In this document: positions 16,749-25,712 of the stretch, piece by piece
How positions within the stretch are numbered: the first letter of the stretch is position 1
How the letters are laid out: each line of letters opens with the position of its first letter
Assembly (NCBI RefSeq): GCF_000711225.1
Contig: NZ_JOMG01000004.1
Coordinates: 744,001-808,000 of the forward strand
Direction of reading: 5' to 3'
DNA from: Pelobacter seleniigenes DSM 18267
GTDB lineage: Bacteria; Desulfobacterota; Desulfuromonadia; Desulfuromonadales; Geopsychrobacteraceae
DNA: 64,000 bases
Notes under the pieces: model-generated
What the model was told of the DNA's origin: nothing
What the model saw: only the letters and a program-made list of their open reading frames with translations
The model's database searches: none
Made by a program: the position numbers and the translations under genes

Positions 16749-18144
16749 ATTCCTAAGGACAACAACCTTCCGGTTGACCCTTTGGTATCTTGGTGTCTTC
16801 AGCGCCCTATCCGTGGCGGTGTTTCTGGTCGTTTATGTGTCTCTGGCATTGCGTCTCCAGGCCCAGACGGACAGTGAGCTTTTGGACAAATCGAAGGAAT
16901 TCGTGACGCTTTACCGGGAACACGGCATCAAAGCGCTTCAGGCCGAGTTCGCGCGAGAGGCGGAGTCGCAAGGCACGGGCCACGTGCTTTTTCAGTTGCT
17001 TTCGTCCAGCGGAATCCCCCTGGCATCTTCCAATCTGAGTCAATGGAAGGAACTCGATATAACCCGCTCAAAAGAGCCCTCTGTTCAAGAAAGCCAGCCG
17101 TCTTATCGGACTATATCTCTGCGTAGGCAAAGGCATAAGATCAGGTTGCTTTCCATGCCGATCAGCGGCGGAGAATGGATCGACGTCGGCAGTTCGCTTC
17201 AGCGTGAGGAGCTTATTCTGGAGAGATACCGGGAAACGTTCGGTGTCGCTCTCATGGTCATGGTGGGGTGCGGAGGTCTTTTCGGCTTTTTGCTGGCCCG
17301 AAAAGCCATGGCCGGAGTTCAAAGAGTCACGGACACGGCGACTGGCATCGGAAGAAACGATCTTGGCCGAAGGGTGCCGCTGACCGACGAAGGGGAAGAG
17401 ATAAACGCCCTGGCCCTGGCCTTCAACGCCATGCTCGAACGGATAGAGATTCTCCTGGGCGAGTTTCGGCAGGTCACCGACAATGTCGCCCACGAATTGC
17501 GCACCCCTATCACCCGAATCCGAGGGATGGCCGAAACGACGCTCAAGGGAAACGATGATCTTTGCGAGTATAAAGAAACGGTGGCTTCGGTCATAGACGG
17601 ATGCGACGACCTCATCGAGATGATCGGCACCATGCTCGAAATTGCAAAGACAGATTCCGGTACTGTGGACCTCGATCTGGTTCTCTTGGATCTTCTCGAA
17701 CTCGTCGAAGAAGCCGCAGACCTGTTCACGCCCATGGCCGAGGATAAAGGCATCGATATCCGACTGAACAAACCGTACAGGACGGCAACGGTCGTTGGTG
17801 ACCGGCGCAGACTTCAGCGCGTGGTGTCGAACCTTTTGGACAATGCCATCAAGTACACGCCCCATGGTGGCGTAATAACCGTTTCAATCGAGATTGAAGC
17901 GGGAAATGTGAAAGTTGCTATTGCCGATACCGGTATCGGTATTAACGAAAACGACCTCCCTCATATTTTTGAGCGATTCTACCGTTGCGATCATAGCCGC
18001 TCCACCCCAGGAAGCGGCCTCGGGCTCAGCCTGGCCCTGGCTATCGTTCATGCTCATGGAGGCGACATCACCGTGCAAAGCTCCGAGCATGGCAGCACCT
18101 TCTCTTTCTTCCTTCCCGCCTCATCGTCTCCTGATCGCTCCTGA
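16726..18144 (+). CDS. Sensor histidine kinase
   Basis: The 472-residue inner-membrane kinase has an N-terminal transmembrane helix (about residues 18-42), a periplasmic sensor region of roughly 120 residues, a second helix (about 170-190), a HAMP segment, a HisKA domain with the phospho-acceptor His256 in NVAHELRTPITRIRG and a HATPase domain with N box LLDNAIKYT, G1 IADTGIGI and G2 GSGLGLSLA. The layout matches QseC/CusS-type kinases. The sensor loop has no recognisable metal site. It overlaps the response regulator and is followed, after a probable regulated promoter, by undecaprenyl-lipid genes, so it may sense envelope or lipid-carrier stress (inference). Confidence 0.92.
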   Translation: MFWKSGRRFLRTTTFRLTLWYLGVFSALSVAVFLVVYVSLALRLQAQTDSELLDKSKEFVTLYREHGIKALQAEFAREAESQGTGHVLFQLLSSSGIPLASSNLSQWKELDITRSKEPSVQESQPSYRTISLRRQRHKIRLLSMPISGGEWIDVGSSLQREELILERYRETFGVALMVMVGCGGLFGFLLARKAMAGVQRVTDTATGIGRNDLGRRVPLTDEGEEINALALAFNAMLERIEILLGEFRQVTDNVAHELRTPITRIRGMAETTLKGNDDLCEYKETVASVIDGCDDLIEMIGTMLEIAKTDSGTVDLDLVLLDLLELVEEAADLFTPMAEDKGIDIRLNKPYRTATVVGDRRRLQRVVSNLLDNAIKYTPHGGVITVSIEIEAGNVKVAIADTGIGINENDLPHIFERFYRCDHSRSTPGSGLGLSLALAIVHAHGGDITVQSSEHGSTFSFFLPASSSPDRS

Positions 18145-18201
18145 AGTTTACCAAAAAGTAAACTTGGGCGAATGTTCCGGTAAACTTCGACCTCCTATAT
18201 T
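18144..18201 (+). promoter_or_regulatory. Candidate response-regulator box and promoter of uppP operon
   Basis: Two identical GTAAACTT repeats (18158-18165 and 18180-18187) are spaced 22 bp apart, two helical turns, as for PhoB/OmpR-type sites. An inverted copy, AAGTTTAC, at 18144-18151 forms a dyad with the first. A TATATT -10 element lies at 18196-18201, and the second repeat sits where a -35 would be, as in activator-dependent promoters. It lies just after the kinase gene and before uppP. Confidence 0.5.
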
Positions 18202-18248
18202 AGTCGCATGTTTGGAGATGAAATGAACTTTCAAGACATGGAGAAATA

Positions 18249-19250
18249 GTGCCCATGGGGAAAAGATTACATACAGCCTTCATCGTCGGTTTGACATTGT
18301 TGGCGTGTTCCTTTTCGGCTCTCGGCTCTGAAGGAACGCTTGGAGCAAATCCGGTGGTCGCTGTTGAACAGAAAATGATGACCACCCCCCAGGCCGTGGT
18401 TTTGGGCGTGGTCGAAGGACTTACGGAATATTTGCCTGTCAGCTCCACGGGCCATCTCCTGCTGGCGGAAAAGATCATGGGTATCGGCGAAGATCCTTAT
18501 CAATCTCCAGCGCAGCGTGAACAAACCAAGGAAGCCGTTGACGCTTACACCATCTGTATTCAGGCAGGAGCCATCCTGGCCGTGCTTTGGCTCTATTTCG
18601 GGAGGATCAAACAGATCTTGCTTGGGGTGGTGGGCAAGGATTCCACCGGCCGCCGTCTGCTATTCAACGTGACGGCCGGGTTTCTGCCTGCGGCGGTTTT
18701 AGGCTTGCTGTTCAACAAAGTGATCAAATCGTACCTTTTCGGGCCGTGGCCTGTTGTCATCGCATGGCTGCTCGGCGGCCTCGCCATATTGGCCGTGAGC
18801 TGGCGCAACCGAAAAAGGAATCAGGGGACACGACTCGGTAGCCTACTGGAGGACATGACCTGGCAGATGGCCTTGATCATCGGTTTTGCCCAATGCATCG
18901 CCATGTGGCCTGGGGTCAGTCGTAGCCTGGTTACCATTGTGGGCGGCCTGCTGGTAGGGCTGACAATGGAGGCGGCCGTCGAATACAGTTTTTTGTTGGG
19001 AGTCGTGACGCTCGGCGCGGCCACGGCATATGACACGTTGAAGCATGGTCAATTGATGCTTCAGACATTCGATCATTATTCGCTGATCGTCGGCGTAGTG
19101 GTGGCCTTCATCGCCGCAGTCGTTTCCGTGAAATGGATGGTGAGCTACCTGTCCCGGCATGGATTGGAGATCTTTGGCTACTACCGTGTGGCTATTGCCG
19201 TGGCGACGACGGTATTCCTGCTGACGACGAAAATGATATGGATTCAATAA
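18249..19250 (+). CDS. uppP: Undecaprenyl-diphosphate phosphatase
   Basis: This 333-residue membrane protein carries both BacA/UppP signature regions: EGLTEYLPVSSTGHLL near residue 60 and PGVSRSLVTIVGG near 225, which supply the catalytic Glu/Ser/Arg residues. It removes a phosphate from undecaprenyl diphosphate so the lipid carrier can be reused for peptidoglycan and other surface polymers; overproduction gives bacitracin resistance. About eight membrane helices are expected. It is about 60 residues longer than typical UppP because of a signal-like N-terminal segment and a hydrophilic insert (residues about 82-98). The GTG at 18249 has GGAG at good spacing; ATG 18255 is an alternative. It is first in a long plus-strand operon. 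Confidence 0.93.
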   Translation: MPMGKRLHTAFIVGLTLLACSFSALGSEGTLGANPVVAVEQKMMTTPQAVVLGVVEGLTEYLPVSSTGHLLLAEKIMGIGEDPYQSPAQREQTKEAVDAYTICIQAGAILAVLWLYFGRIKQILLGVVGKDSTGRRLLFNVTAGFLPAAVLGLLFNKVIKSYLFGPWPVVIAWLLGGLAILAVSWRNRKRNQGTRLGSLLEDMTWQMALIIGFAQCIAMWPGVSRSLVTIVGGLLVGLTMEAAVEYSFLLGVVTLGAATAYDTLKHGQLMLQTFDHYSLIVGVVVAFIAAVVSVKWMVSYLSRHGLEIFGYYRVAIAVATTVFLLTTKMIWIQ

Positions 19251-19303
19251 ACCCCGCCGCCTCTCAATTCCATTGATGGCACCGGCGGTCTATAGGAAAG
19301 AAT

Positions 19304-19729
19304 ATGAAATCATTTAGTTCAAATGTACACAGATGGGTTGACCGAACTTCTGTTTTGCCCGTTTCACTTGATCATTTGATTAGCGCAATCGGCCGTGTAG
19401 TCACGGATTCCCGCTTTTTACTTCACATCACCGGTAAGATCCGACGTTTCTGGCTGGTCCATTTTAGAAAACAATATATTCAAACACAACTCATGGTCCG
19501 TCATGGCGATTGCCGGCAATGTGGAAGTTGCTGCAATCTGCTCTTTACATGTCCCACGCTGACAAAACAAGGGAGATGTCTTGTCTATGGTTCGTGCCGT
19601 CCCAGTGCCTGCAAGGTTTTCCCAATTGATCAACGGGACATCGAGGAAATTCGCCTTTGTGGTGGTCATTGCGGCTATCGGTTTGAGAAAAAAGACTCAT
19701 ACCCGATGGCCGAAATAGGAAGGCGTTGA
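19304..19729 (+). CDS. YkgJ-family cysteine cluster protein
   Basis: The 141-residue protein contains the YkgJ-type metal-binding cluster: CRQCGSCC near residue 68, [12 protein letters not shown] near 92 and a later CGGHCGY. The family is annotated as zinc or iron chelating; no reaction is known. The N-terminal 65 residues are basic and have no signal or membrane helix. It lies 53 bp after uppP and 1 bp before a DedA gene, so it belongs to the same transcript, and could be an accessory metalloprotein of the lipid-recycling cluster (inference). Confidence 0.82.
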   Translation: MKSFSSNVHRWVDRTSVLPVSLDHLISAIGRVVTDSRFLLHITGKIRRFWLVHFRKQYIQTQLMVRHGDCRQCGSCCNLLFTCPTLTKQGRCLVYGSCRPSACKVFPIDQRDIEEIRLCGGHCGYRFEKKDSYPMAEIGRR

Positions 19730-19730
19730 A

Positions 19731-20354
19731 ATGTTTCATCAATTCATTGTTTGGTTGTCTCATACCGTTGGTGAGTGGGGGTATCCCGGCATTGTCATGC
19801 TCATGGCCCTGGAATCGTCGTTTTTCCCATTTCCCAGCGAGGTGGTGATCCCACCGGCCGCCTATCTTGCGGCAAGCGGAAAAATGAATATCGGGATGGT
19901 CATTTTTTGCGGCACGCTGGGCAGCCTGCTGGGGGCTGTGTTCAACTACTGGATCGCCATGAAGTTCGGGAGACCGTTCTTTGAAAAGTACGGGCGATAC
20001 CTGCTGGTCAGCCACCATTCTCTGGAAAAGGCTGACCGTTTTTTTGACCGCCATGGGCATATCAGCACATTTATCGGTCGGCTGTTGCCGGGAATCCGCC
20101 AATACATCTCGTTACCGGCGGGATTGGCTCGCATGGGTGTCTTTACCTTTTGCGTCGCAACGGCGTTAGGCGCTGGGTTATGGGTGCTGGTGTTGGCCGG
20201 TTTGGGGTTCTGGTTTGGCCGTAACGAACAGCTCGTGTTGCAAAATCTGCAATGGGTCACTTTGATGTTGATAGCGGGGTGCGGCGTTATTGTGTTTTTC
20301 TATTGGCGCAAATGGCAAAGCCGCCCCAGACGGATTCAGGGGAGTTCAGAATAA
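19731..20354 (+). CDS. DedA-family membrane protein
   Basis: The 207-residue protein has the DedA/SNARE-associated layout: an early acidic re-entrant motif [20 protein letters not shown] near residue 24 and the arginine motif [16 protein letters not shown] near 118, with about five hydrophobic segments. Members of this family are now known as flippases for undecaprenyl phosphate and some other lipids, returning the carrier to the cytoplasmic face. That role fits the flanking UppP and PAP2 phosphatases. It starts 1 bp after the YkgJ gene stop and ends 3 bp before an MFS gene. The exact lipid cannot be read from sequence. Confidence 0.9.
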   Translation: MFHQFIVWLSHTVGEWGYPGIVMLMALESSFFPFPSEVVIPPAAYLAASGKMNIGMVIFCGTLGSLLGAVFNYWIAMKFGRPFFEKYGRYLLVSHHSLEKADRFFDRHGHISTFIGRLLPGIRQYISLPAGLARMGVFTFCVATALGAGLWVLVLAGLGFWFGRNEQLVLQNLQWVTLMLIAGCGVIVFFYWRKWQSRPRRIQGSSE

Positions 20355-20357
20355 GGT

Positions 20358-21563
20358 ATGAGCACGAACACCCCTTTTAAGCGTATCCCGATCAGTATTT
20401 GGGCTCTTGGCTTGGTGAGCATGTTCATGGACATCTCGTCCGAGATGATCCACAGCCTGCTTCCCCTATTTCTGGTTGGCACCTTGGGTGCCAGTACGGT
20501 CGTTGTTGGTCTGATCGAAGGTTTGGCCGAGTCCACAGCCCTCATTGTCAAAGTCTTCTCCGGCGCATTCAGCGACTATCTGGGCAAGCGCAAGGGGCTG
20601 GCTGTATTTGGTTATTCCTTGGGCGCGTTGACCAAGCCGTTGTTTGCCATCGCGCCGACTGCGGGTGTCGTCTTCACGGCACGAATACTGGATCGAGTGG
20701 GGAAAGGTGTGCGTGGCGCTCCGCGCGATGCACTGGTTGCGGACATCGCGCCAGTCGAGGTGCGCGGTGCGGCATTCGGCCTGCGCCAATCACTCGACAC
20801 AGTGGGTGCGTTCCTTGGCCCTCTGATGGCGGTCGGCCTGATGCTGCTCTGGGCCAATGACTTCCGGGCCGTGTTTTGGGTTGCTGTCATCCCAGGCATG
20901 ATCGCTGTCGTTCTGCTTCTGTTCGGTGTACGCGAACCGGAGCGGCACGTCGGCGGGAAACGCACCAATCCGATTCGTCGTGACAACCTCAAGCGCCTGA
21001 CGGGTGCGTACTGGTGGGTGGTCGGTATCGGTGCGGTGTTCACTTTGGCGCGGTTCAGTGAAGCATTCCTGGTGCTTCGCGCCCAACAGGGAGGTATTCC
21101 AGTCGCCTATGTCCCGCTGGTGATGATGGGCATGAACGTGGTCTATTCGGGATCAGCCTATCCGTTTGGCAGGCTGTCGGATCGAATGAACCACGGCAAG
21201 TTGCTATCGCTGGGCTTGATGGTCCTGATCGCAGCCGATCTGGTTTTGGCCGCAAATGATCATTGGCTCACTGTGGCTGTCGGAGTGTCCTTGTGGGGCT
21301 TTCACATGGGAATTACCCAGGGATTGCTTGCGACCATGGTTGCCGATACCGCTCCTGTGGATCTGCGTGGCACCGCCTTCGGTTTTTTTAACCTAGTCAG
21401 CGGCATCGCCATGTTGATCGCCAGCGTCACCGCAGGGCTCCTCTGGGACCGCTTTGGCGCATCCTTCACTTTCTATGCGGGGGCGGCTTTCGCAGTGCTG
21501 GCGCTGATGGGTCTTGCCCTTTACGCATGGCGACAGCGACAACTTTCAGAGGTGTCTCGATGA
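20358..21563 (+). CDS. MFS transporter
   Basis: A 401-residue major facilitator protein with about 12 predicted helices and the loop 2-3 motif A (GAFSDYLGKRKG near residue 73), repeated in weaker form in the second half (GRLSDRMNHGK near 272). The motif ARILDRVGKGVRGAPRDAL near residue 108 is typical of a bacterial MFS subgroup often found near phosphatase and DedA genes. The substrate is unknown; drug or metabolite export by proton antiport is the usual family role. Its stop overlaps the next start as ATGA. Confidence 0.88.
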   Translation: MSTNTPFKRIPISIWALGLVSMFMDISSEMIHSLLPLFLVGTLGASTVVVGLIEGLAESTALIVKVFSGAFSDYLGKRKGLAVFGYSLGALTKPLFAIAPTAGVVFTARILDRVGKGVRGAPRDALVADIAPVEVRGAAFGLRQSLDTVGAFLGPLMAVGLMLLWANDFRAVFWVAVIPGMIAVVLLLFGVREPERHVGGKRTNPIRRDNLKRLTGAYWWVVGIGAVFTLARFSEAFLVLRAQQGGIPVAYVPLVMMGMNVVYSGSAYPFGRLSDRMNHGKLLSLGLMVLIAADLVLAANDHWLTVAVGVSLWGFHMGITQGLLATMVADTAPVDLRGTAFGFFNLVSGIAMLIASVTAGLLWDRFGASFTFYAGAAFAVLALMGLALYAWRQRQLSEVSR

Positions 21564-22165
21564 CAACGAGTCTCAATATAGAAATCTTCACCTGGATTCA
21601 TTCCGGTGCTGGAACACGTCCACTGTTGGACGGCCTGGCCGTCTTTTTTGCTGAAGGCGGTCCCTTTATTTTGGCGATTCTATTTGTCGCGCTGTGGTTC
21701 ATTGCAGGCAACCAAAGAAAAATAATCCTACTTGAGGCGACCTGGGCGGCGGTTCTCGGCCTGGTTGTCAACCAGATTATCGGTCTCTTCTATTTTCACC
21801 CGCGCCCATACATGGTCGGTCTCTGCGATCCGCTTTTTGCCCACGGGCCGGAAACCTCCTTTCCCAGCGACCACGCCACGCTCATGTTCGCCGCTGCGTT
21901 TTATCTGCTTTTCACCCGGCGTAGTACTGTCTTCGGTTTTTCGTTGTTGGCAATCGCATTGTTTACCGCCTGGGGACGGGTATATTCGGGCATCCATTTT
22001 CCCTTCGACATGATCGGCAGTTTGGTCGTTGGTTCCATGAGCGCCTGGTTCGTGCGCTTTTCAGTAACACCGCTAAGACCATTGAACGAACGATTCATCC
22101 ATATCTTTAATCAGGCTGCAGGTCGACTTTTTGGAAAGAGCAAGCGCCCTGCGGAGAGGCTATAA
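21560..22165 (+). CDS. PAP2-family phosphatase (BcrC-like undecaprenyl diphosphatase)
   Basis: I use ATG 21560, which overlaps the MFS stop. The 201-residue membrane protein has the three PAP2 motifs: HPRPY near residue 73, PSDHATLMFA near 98 and GRVYSGIHFPFDMIGS near 144, with the catalytic His residues in the last two. BcrC-type members dephosphorylate undecaprenyl diphosphate in the periplasmic leaflet, complementing UppP. Five to six helices are expected. It is the second of three carrier-lipid phosphatase domains encoded in this cluster, which points to lipid-carrier recycling rather than general lipid turnover. Confidence 0.9.
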   Translation: MTTSLNIEIFTWIHSGAGTRPLLDGLAVFFAEGGPFILAILFVALWFIAGNQRKIILLEATWAAVLGLVVNQIIGLFYFHPRPYMVGLCDPLFAHGPETSFPSDHATLMFAAAFYLLFTRRSTVFGFSLLAIALFTAWGRVYSGIHFPFDMIGSLVVGSMSAWFVRFSVTPLRPLNERFIHIFNQAAGRLFGKSKRPAERL

Positions 22166-22170
22166 ATCGT

Positions 22171-24255
22171 ATGCATTACCTGAATACGTTACTGGCCTTT
22201 ATCACCCATCACCCCGGGCTGGCCTACGGCGCGATTTTCATCATCTCTCTATCTGAATCCCTGGCTTTGGTGGGACTGCTGGTGCCGGGCACGGTGATCA
22301 TGTTCGGTGTCGGTGCGATTGTGGCTACAGGCAGCTTGAGCTTGTTTCCCGTTCTTCTAATGGCCATGATCGGAGCGATTGCCGGAGACGGTATCAGCTA
22401 CTGGTTGGGACATCATTACAAAGAAAGGCTGGTCAATATCTGGCCGTTTTCACGCTACCCCGGAATGTTAAACAAGGGAGAATCCTTCTTTCATCGGCAC
22501 GGGGGCAAGAGCGTTCTTTTCGGCCGTTTCGTGGGGCCGGTGCGTCCGGTGATACCGGTCGTGGCGGGGATGCTGGGCATGCGCCCGGTGCGTTTTAGTG
22601 TCGTCAACATTCTTTCGGCCATTGGCTGGGCGTTGGTTTATATCCTGCCGGGGGTCTTTTTCGGAGCATCTCTTGCGGTGGCCGGGACCGTCAGTACCAG
22701 ATTGGCCGTGCTCGTGTTGATATTCGTGGCCGGGATATGGAGCCTCATCTGGATATCCCGCAAGACCCTGTCTCTATTAGACCGCAAAGGACCGGCGGTT
22801 TTTGCCAGCTTGAAGCAATGGACAACGACGGAATCTCTACATCTACGGACAATAGTCCGGCCAGTTAAACGACTTCTTGCACTCCTGATTTTTCGCGAAC
22901 AAGGAGAAGAAGTGCTGTTCGCATTTTTAACTCTGCTCCTATTTGCCGCAGGATGGGGCTTTTTGGGTGTGTTGCAGGATGTTCTGGCAAAAGACCCGCT
23001 GGTTGTCGCGGACCAGGCGGTATACCACTTTCTTCAATCTCTTCGTACCCCGTGGGCAGATAATGCCTTTGTCGCGGTTACCGAGTTGGGCGATTCGTTC
23101 GTCAATATCGCTCTGTTCTGCACAGTCCTGCTTGTTCTGCTTGTGAAACGCTGCCACCGGGCGGCGTCTTTTTGGGCTTTAACGGTTCTCGGAGGACTCC
23201 TGGCTGTTCAAGTGCTCAAGTGGACAATTCACTTGCCGCGCCCCGTGTCTATTTACGACGGGGCCTCCGCCTTTAGCTTCCCCAGTGGGCACACAACCAT
23301 GAGTGTGGTTCTTTATGGGTTTCTGGCCATCTTGATCGTCAGACAGATTGGTTCTGCCTGGCGGTGGGGATTGGTCTCCAGCGTTGTACTCATTGCCTTT
23401 ATCATCGGATTTTCGCGACTCTATCTGGGCGCACACTGGCTTTCCGATGTGTTGGGCGGCTATTTCATTGGTACGAGCTGGGCGACTATAGTCGGTATCG
23501 CCTACCTGAAAAAGGCGGATAAACCTGTGCCCAAGCGCCTGCTGGCTGGAGCCGTCATAGGCGTCGTTCTCATTGTCGGTGGATGGCATGTGACCCGGCA
23601 GCATAAAAAGGATCTGTCGTTTTATGCTCCACGCCACACGATGCAAACCATGGCGCTTGCATCGTGGCTGACTGATGGATGGCGAGACCTTCCCGCCTAT
23701 CGGATTGACCTGGCGGGCGAAAAGGAGCAGCCCCTTACCATTCAGTGGGTGGGATCGACCGACGAGCTGACCCGGTATCTCTTATCCAAACAATGGCAAA
23801 CACCGTCGCCGCTGGACCTCAAAGACCTCCTGAGGATGCTTTCTCCAGACACGCCGATTGGAGAACTGCCGGTGTTGCCTCGTTTGCATAATGGCCGAAT
23901 CGATGTGGTGCGCCTTGTTCAGCCCGTCGACGAAACGCGTCGATGGGTGCTGAGACTCTGGCCTACGGATTTAAAGATATCGGAAAATGGCGCTCCCGTT
24001 TTCGAGGGGACGATAGAGGTGCAAAACCGGCGGCACCTTGCCGACATGATTCTTCTGGCGACGGATTCCGGCAGGTATGGCTTGCCTTTGACGAGGCTGA
24101 CGGAAGTACTCAACGGGCGATTCACCATGAAACTGGTGAATCGTAAGGGTGACGAGATTATCACTGAGAACGAGGATCGTAGAGTGGTCTGGCATGGCGG
24201 AGTTCTACTCATACGCCGAAATGCCGAGCCCGATGGAGTTCCAAGCAAACGATGA
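22171..24255 (+). CDS. DedA-PAP2-LssY fusion membrane protein
   Basis: This 694-residue protein is a three-domain fusion. Residues about 1-195 are a DedA domain (SLSESLALVGLLVPGTVI, then FGRFVGPVRPVIPVVAGM). Residues about 240-440 are a PAP2 phosphatase (PRPVSIYD, SFPSGHTTMSVV, SRLYLGAHWLSDVLGG). Residues about 465-690 resemble the LssY C-terminal domain, a soluble module of unknown function. A fused flippase and phosphatase suggests direct hand-over of undecaprenyl phosphate after dephosphorylation (inference). This fusion type is known in several proteobacteria. It lies 5 bp after the PAP2 gene and overlaps the TolC gene by 4 bp. Confidence 0.9.
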   Translation: MHYLNTLLAFITHHPGLAYGAIFIISLSESLALVGLLVPGTVIMFGVGAIVATGSLSLFPVLLMAMIGAIAGDGISYWLGHHYKERLVNIWPFSRYPGMLNKGESFFHRHGGKSVLFGRFVGPVRPVIPVVAGMLGMRPVRFSVVNILSAIGWALVYILPGVFFGASLAVAGTVSTRLAVLVLIFVAGIWSLIWISRKTLSLLDRKGPAVFASLKQWTTTESLHLRTIVRPVKRLLALLIFREQGEEVLFAFLTLLLFAAGWGFLGVLQDVLAKDPLVVADQAVYHFLQSLRTPWADNAFVAVTELGDSFVNIALFCTVLLVLLVKRCHRAASFWALTVLGGLLAVQVLKWTIHLPRPVSIYDGASAFSFPSGHTTMSVVLYGFLAILIVRQIGSAWRWGLVSSVVLIAFIIGFSRLYLGAHWLSDVLGGYFIGTSWATIVGIAYLKKADKPVPKRLLAGAVIGVVLIVGGWHVTRQHKKDLSFYAPRHTMQTMALASWLTDGWRDLPAYRIDLAGEKEQPLTIQWVGSTDELTRYLLSKQWQTPSPLDLKDLLRMLSPDTPIGELPVLPRLHNGRIDVVRLVQPVDETRRWVLRLWPTDLKISENGAPVFEGTIEVQNRRHLADMILLATDSGRYGLPLTRLTEVLNGRFTMKLVNRKGDEIITENEDRRVVWHGGVLLIRRNAEPDGVPSKR

Positions 24256-25712
24256 AACGTGAATATTCCCGACCAAGACAATCTCTTAAAAAATGGGCAC
24301 GCTACTGGCGGCATGCAGTCGTTTTTTTGTTCCTTGTTACCGTCAGTGGCTGTGCCGCATACCGCCCAATGCCCATCACCGAGGAGGCGGTTCGCGCCAG
24401 GTTGCAGTCTCCCGACATGGGACAGGTGCGAGCGCTTGCGCGTGAAATCAAGCATCCGATTCTCCACCCGGTCGAGTTGAAGGCGGATGAGGGACTCTCC
24501 CCTAACGGCGCGGCCGTTCTGGCGGTTTTGTTGAATCCATCCCTGCGTGCGATTCGCGATCAAAGAGCACTGTCGGACGCACAGATTCTTGATGCAGGTT
24601 TATTGCCTAATCCGGAGTTGACATACAGCCTTGACGTGCCGACAGGCGGCGACACGGCAGGCAGGGTAAACGCATTTGGGCTCGGGTTGGACTGGAATGT
24701 GACGTCGCTTATCACCAGGGCTTCAAAAGTGCGTGAGGCAAAGGCCCGAGGGGAGGCTGTCGATTTGGATATCGCCTGGCGGGAGTGGCAGGTGGCCCAG
24801 GGGGCGAAGGCAGCCGTCTACCAATTGTCGAGCCTGCGGAGTCAAATTGCGCTGCTTGAACAAGTCCATAAACAGGCGGTGGAAAACCTGGCGTATGTCC
24901 GGAACGCCGTCTCGAACGGTTTCATGACCGCAAGCGATTTGAATTCAATCCGGACCGTCAATTCAAGCGTGAATGAGCGGCTGCTCTCGCTTGAGAAACA
25001 GGCCGATCAACAACGCCTGAACCTGCTGCGATTGATGGGACTTCCGACTGACTCGCAGATCCATTTGCGTAAAAACCTATCACTGCCGTCCAGGATCATC
25101 TTGCCGAATATGTCTTTAATCGACGGGCTTGAGCAAAGGCGATTGGATCTTCTCGCATTACGGCGGGGGTATGACAGTCAAGAAGCTGCGGTTCGAGCGG
25201 CCGTGTTGGAGCAGTTCCCAAAGATCACTATCGGCCCTACGTTCAGCAGGGATACAGACAACATACGGACAACCGGATTCGGCCTAAACATTGGGTTGCC
25301 GATCTTTAACCAAGGCCAGGGAAAAATAGCGGTTGAGCGGGCAACTCGCAAGAAGCTTTACGATGAGTACATAACCCGTGTTTTTGAAGCCCGCTCAGAT
25401 ATTAAACAAGTTGAATCCGGTATTCGTTTCTTGAACGAGCAGATTGCCGCCGCCCAGGCAACGGAAGCAGATCTTGGGAAGCTGGAGGAAGACTACCGCA
25501 CCGCTTTGGCCGATGGACGAGCCGATGCCCTGGTCTATTACCGTACATGGACTGATCTGATCGATGCGCAGATAAAAATTGTTGATCTTAAAGGGCAACT
25601 GGCCCAGGCCGTGGTCGCGCTCGAACTGGCGACAGGCTTTTTTGAAATTCCTGGACCTGACAAATCGTCTGAAGCGGTATCGATAAAGTCCAGTGTGGAG
25701 AAAGAACAATGA
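24252..25712 (+). CDS. TolC-family outer membrane efflux lipoprotein
   Basis: The 486-residue protein has a signal peptide ending in a lipobox (FLVTVSGC, Cys near residue 34) and two repeated TolC helical halves with long heptad-type coils, e.g. LSSLRSQIALLEQVHKQAV near 192 and a matching segment near 395. It would form the trimeric outer-membrane channel of the tripartite efflux pump encoded by the next two genes, with which it overlaps by 4 bp. It also overlaps the fusion gene upstream, so the lipid-recycling and efflux genes form a single transcript. Confidence 0.9.
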   Translation: MKREYSRPRQSLKKWARYWRHAVVFLFLVTVSGCAAYRPMPITEEAVRARLQSPDMGQVRALAREIKHPILHPVELKADEGLSPNGAAVLAVLLNPSLRAIRDQRALSDAQILDAGLLPNPELTYSLDVPTGGDTAGRVNAFGLGLDWNVTSLITRASKVREAKARGEAVDLDIAWREWQVAQGAKAAVYQLSSLRSQIALLEQVHKQAVENLAYVRNAVSNGFMTASDLNSIRTVNSSVNERLLSLEKQADQQRLNLLRLMGLPTDSQIHLRKNLSLPSRIILPNMSLIDGLEQRRLDLLALRRGYDSQEAAVRAAVLEQFPKITIGPTFSRDTDNIRTTGFGLNIGLPIFNQGQGKIAVERATRKKLYDEYITRVFEARSDIKQVESGIRFLNEQIAAAQATEADLGKLEEDYRTALADGRADALVYYRTWTDLIDAQIKIVDLKGQLAQAVVALELATGFFEIPGPDKSSEAVSIKSSVEKEQ

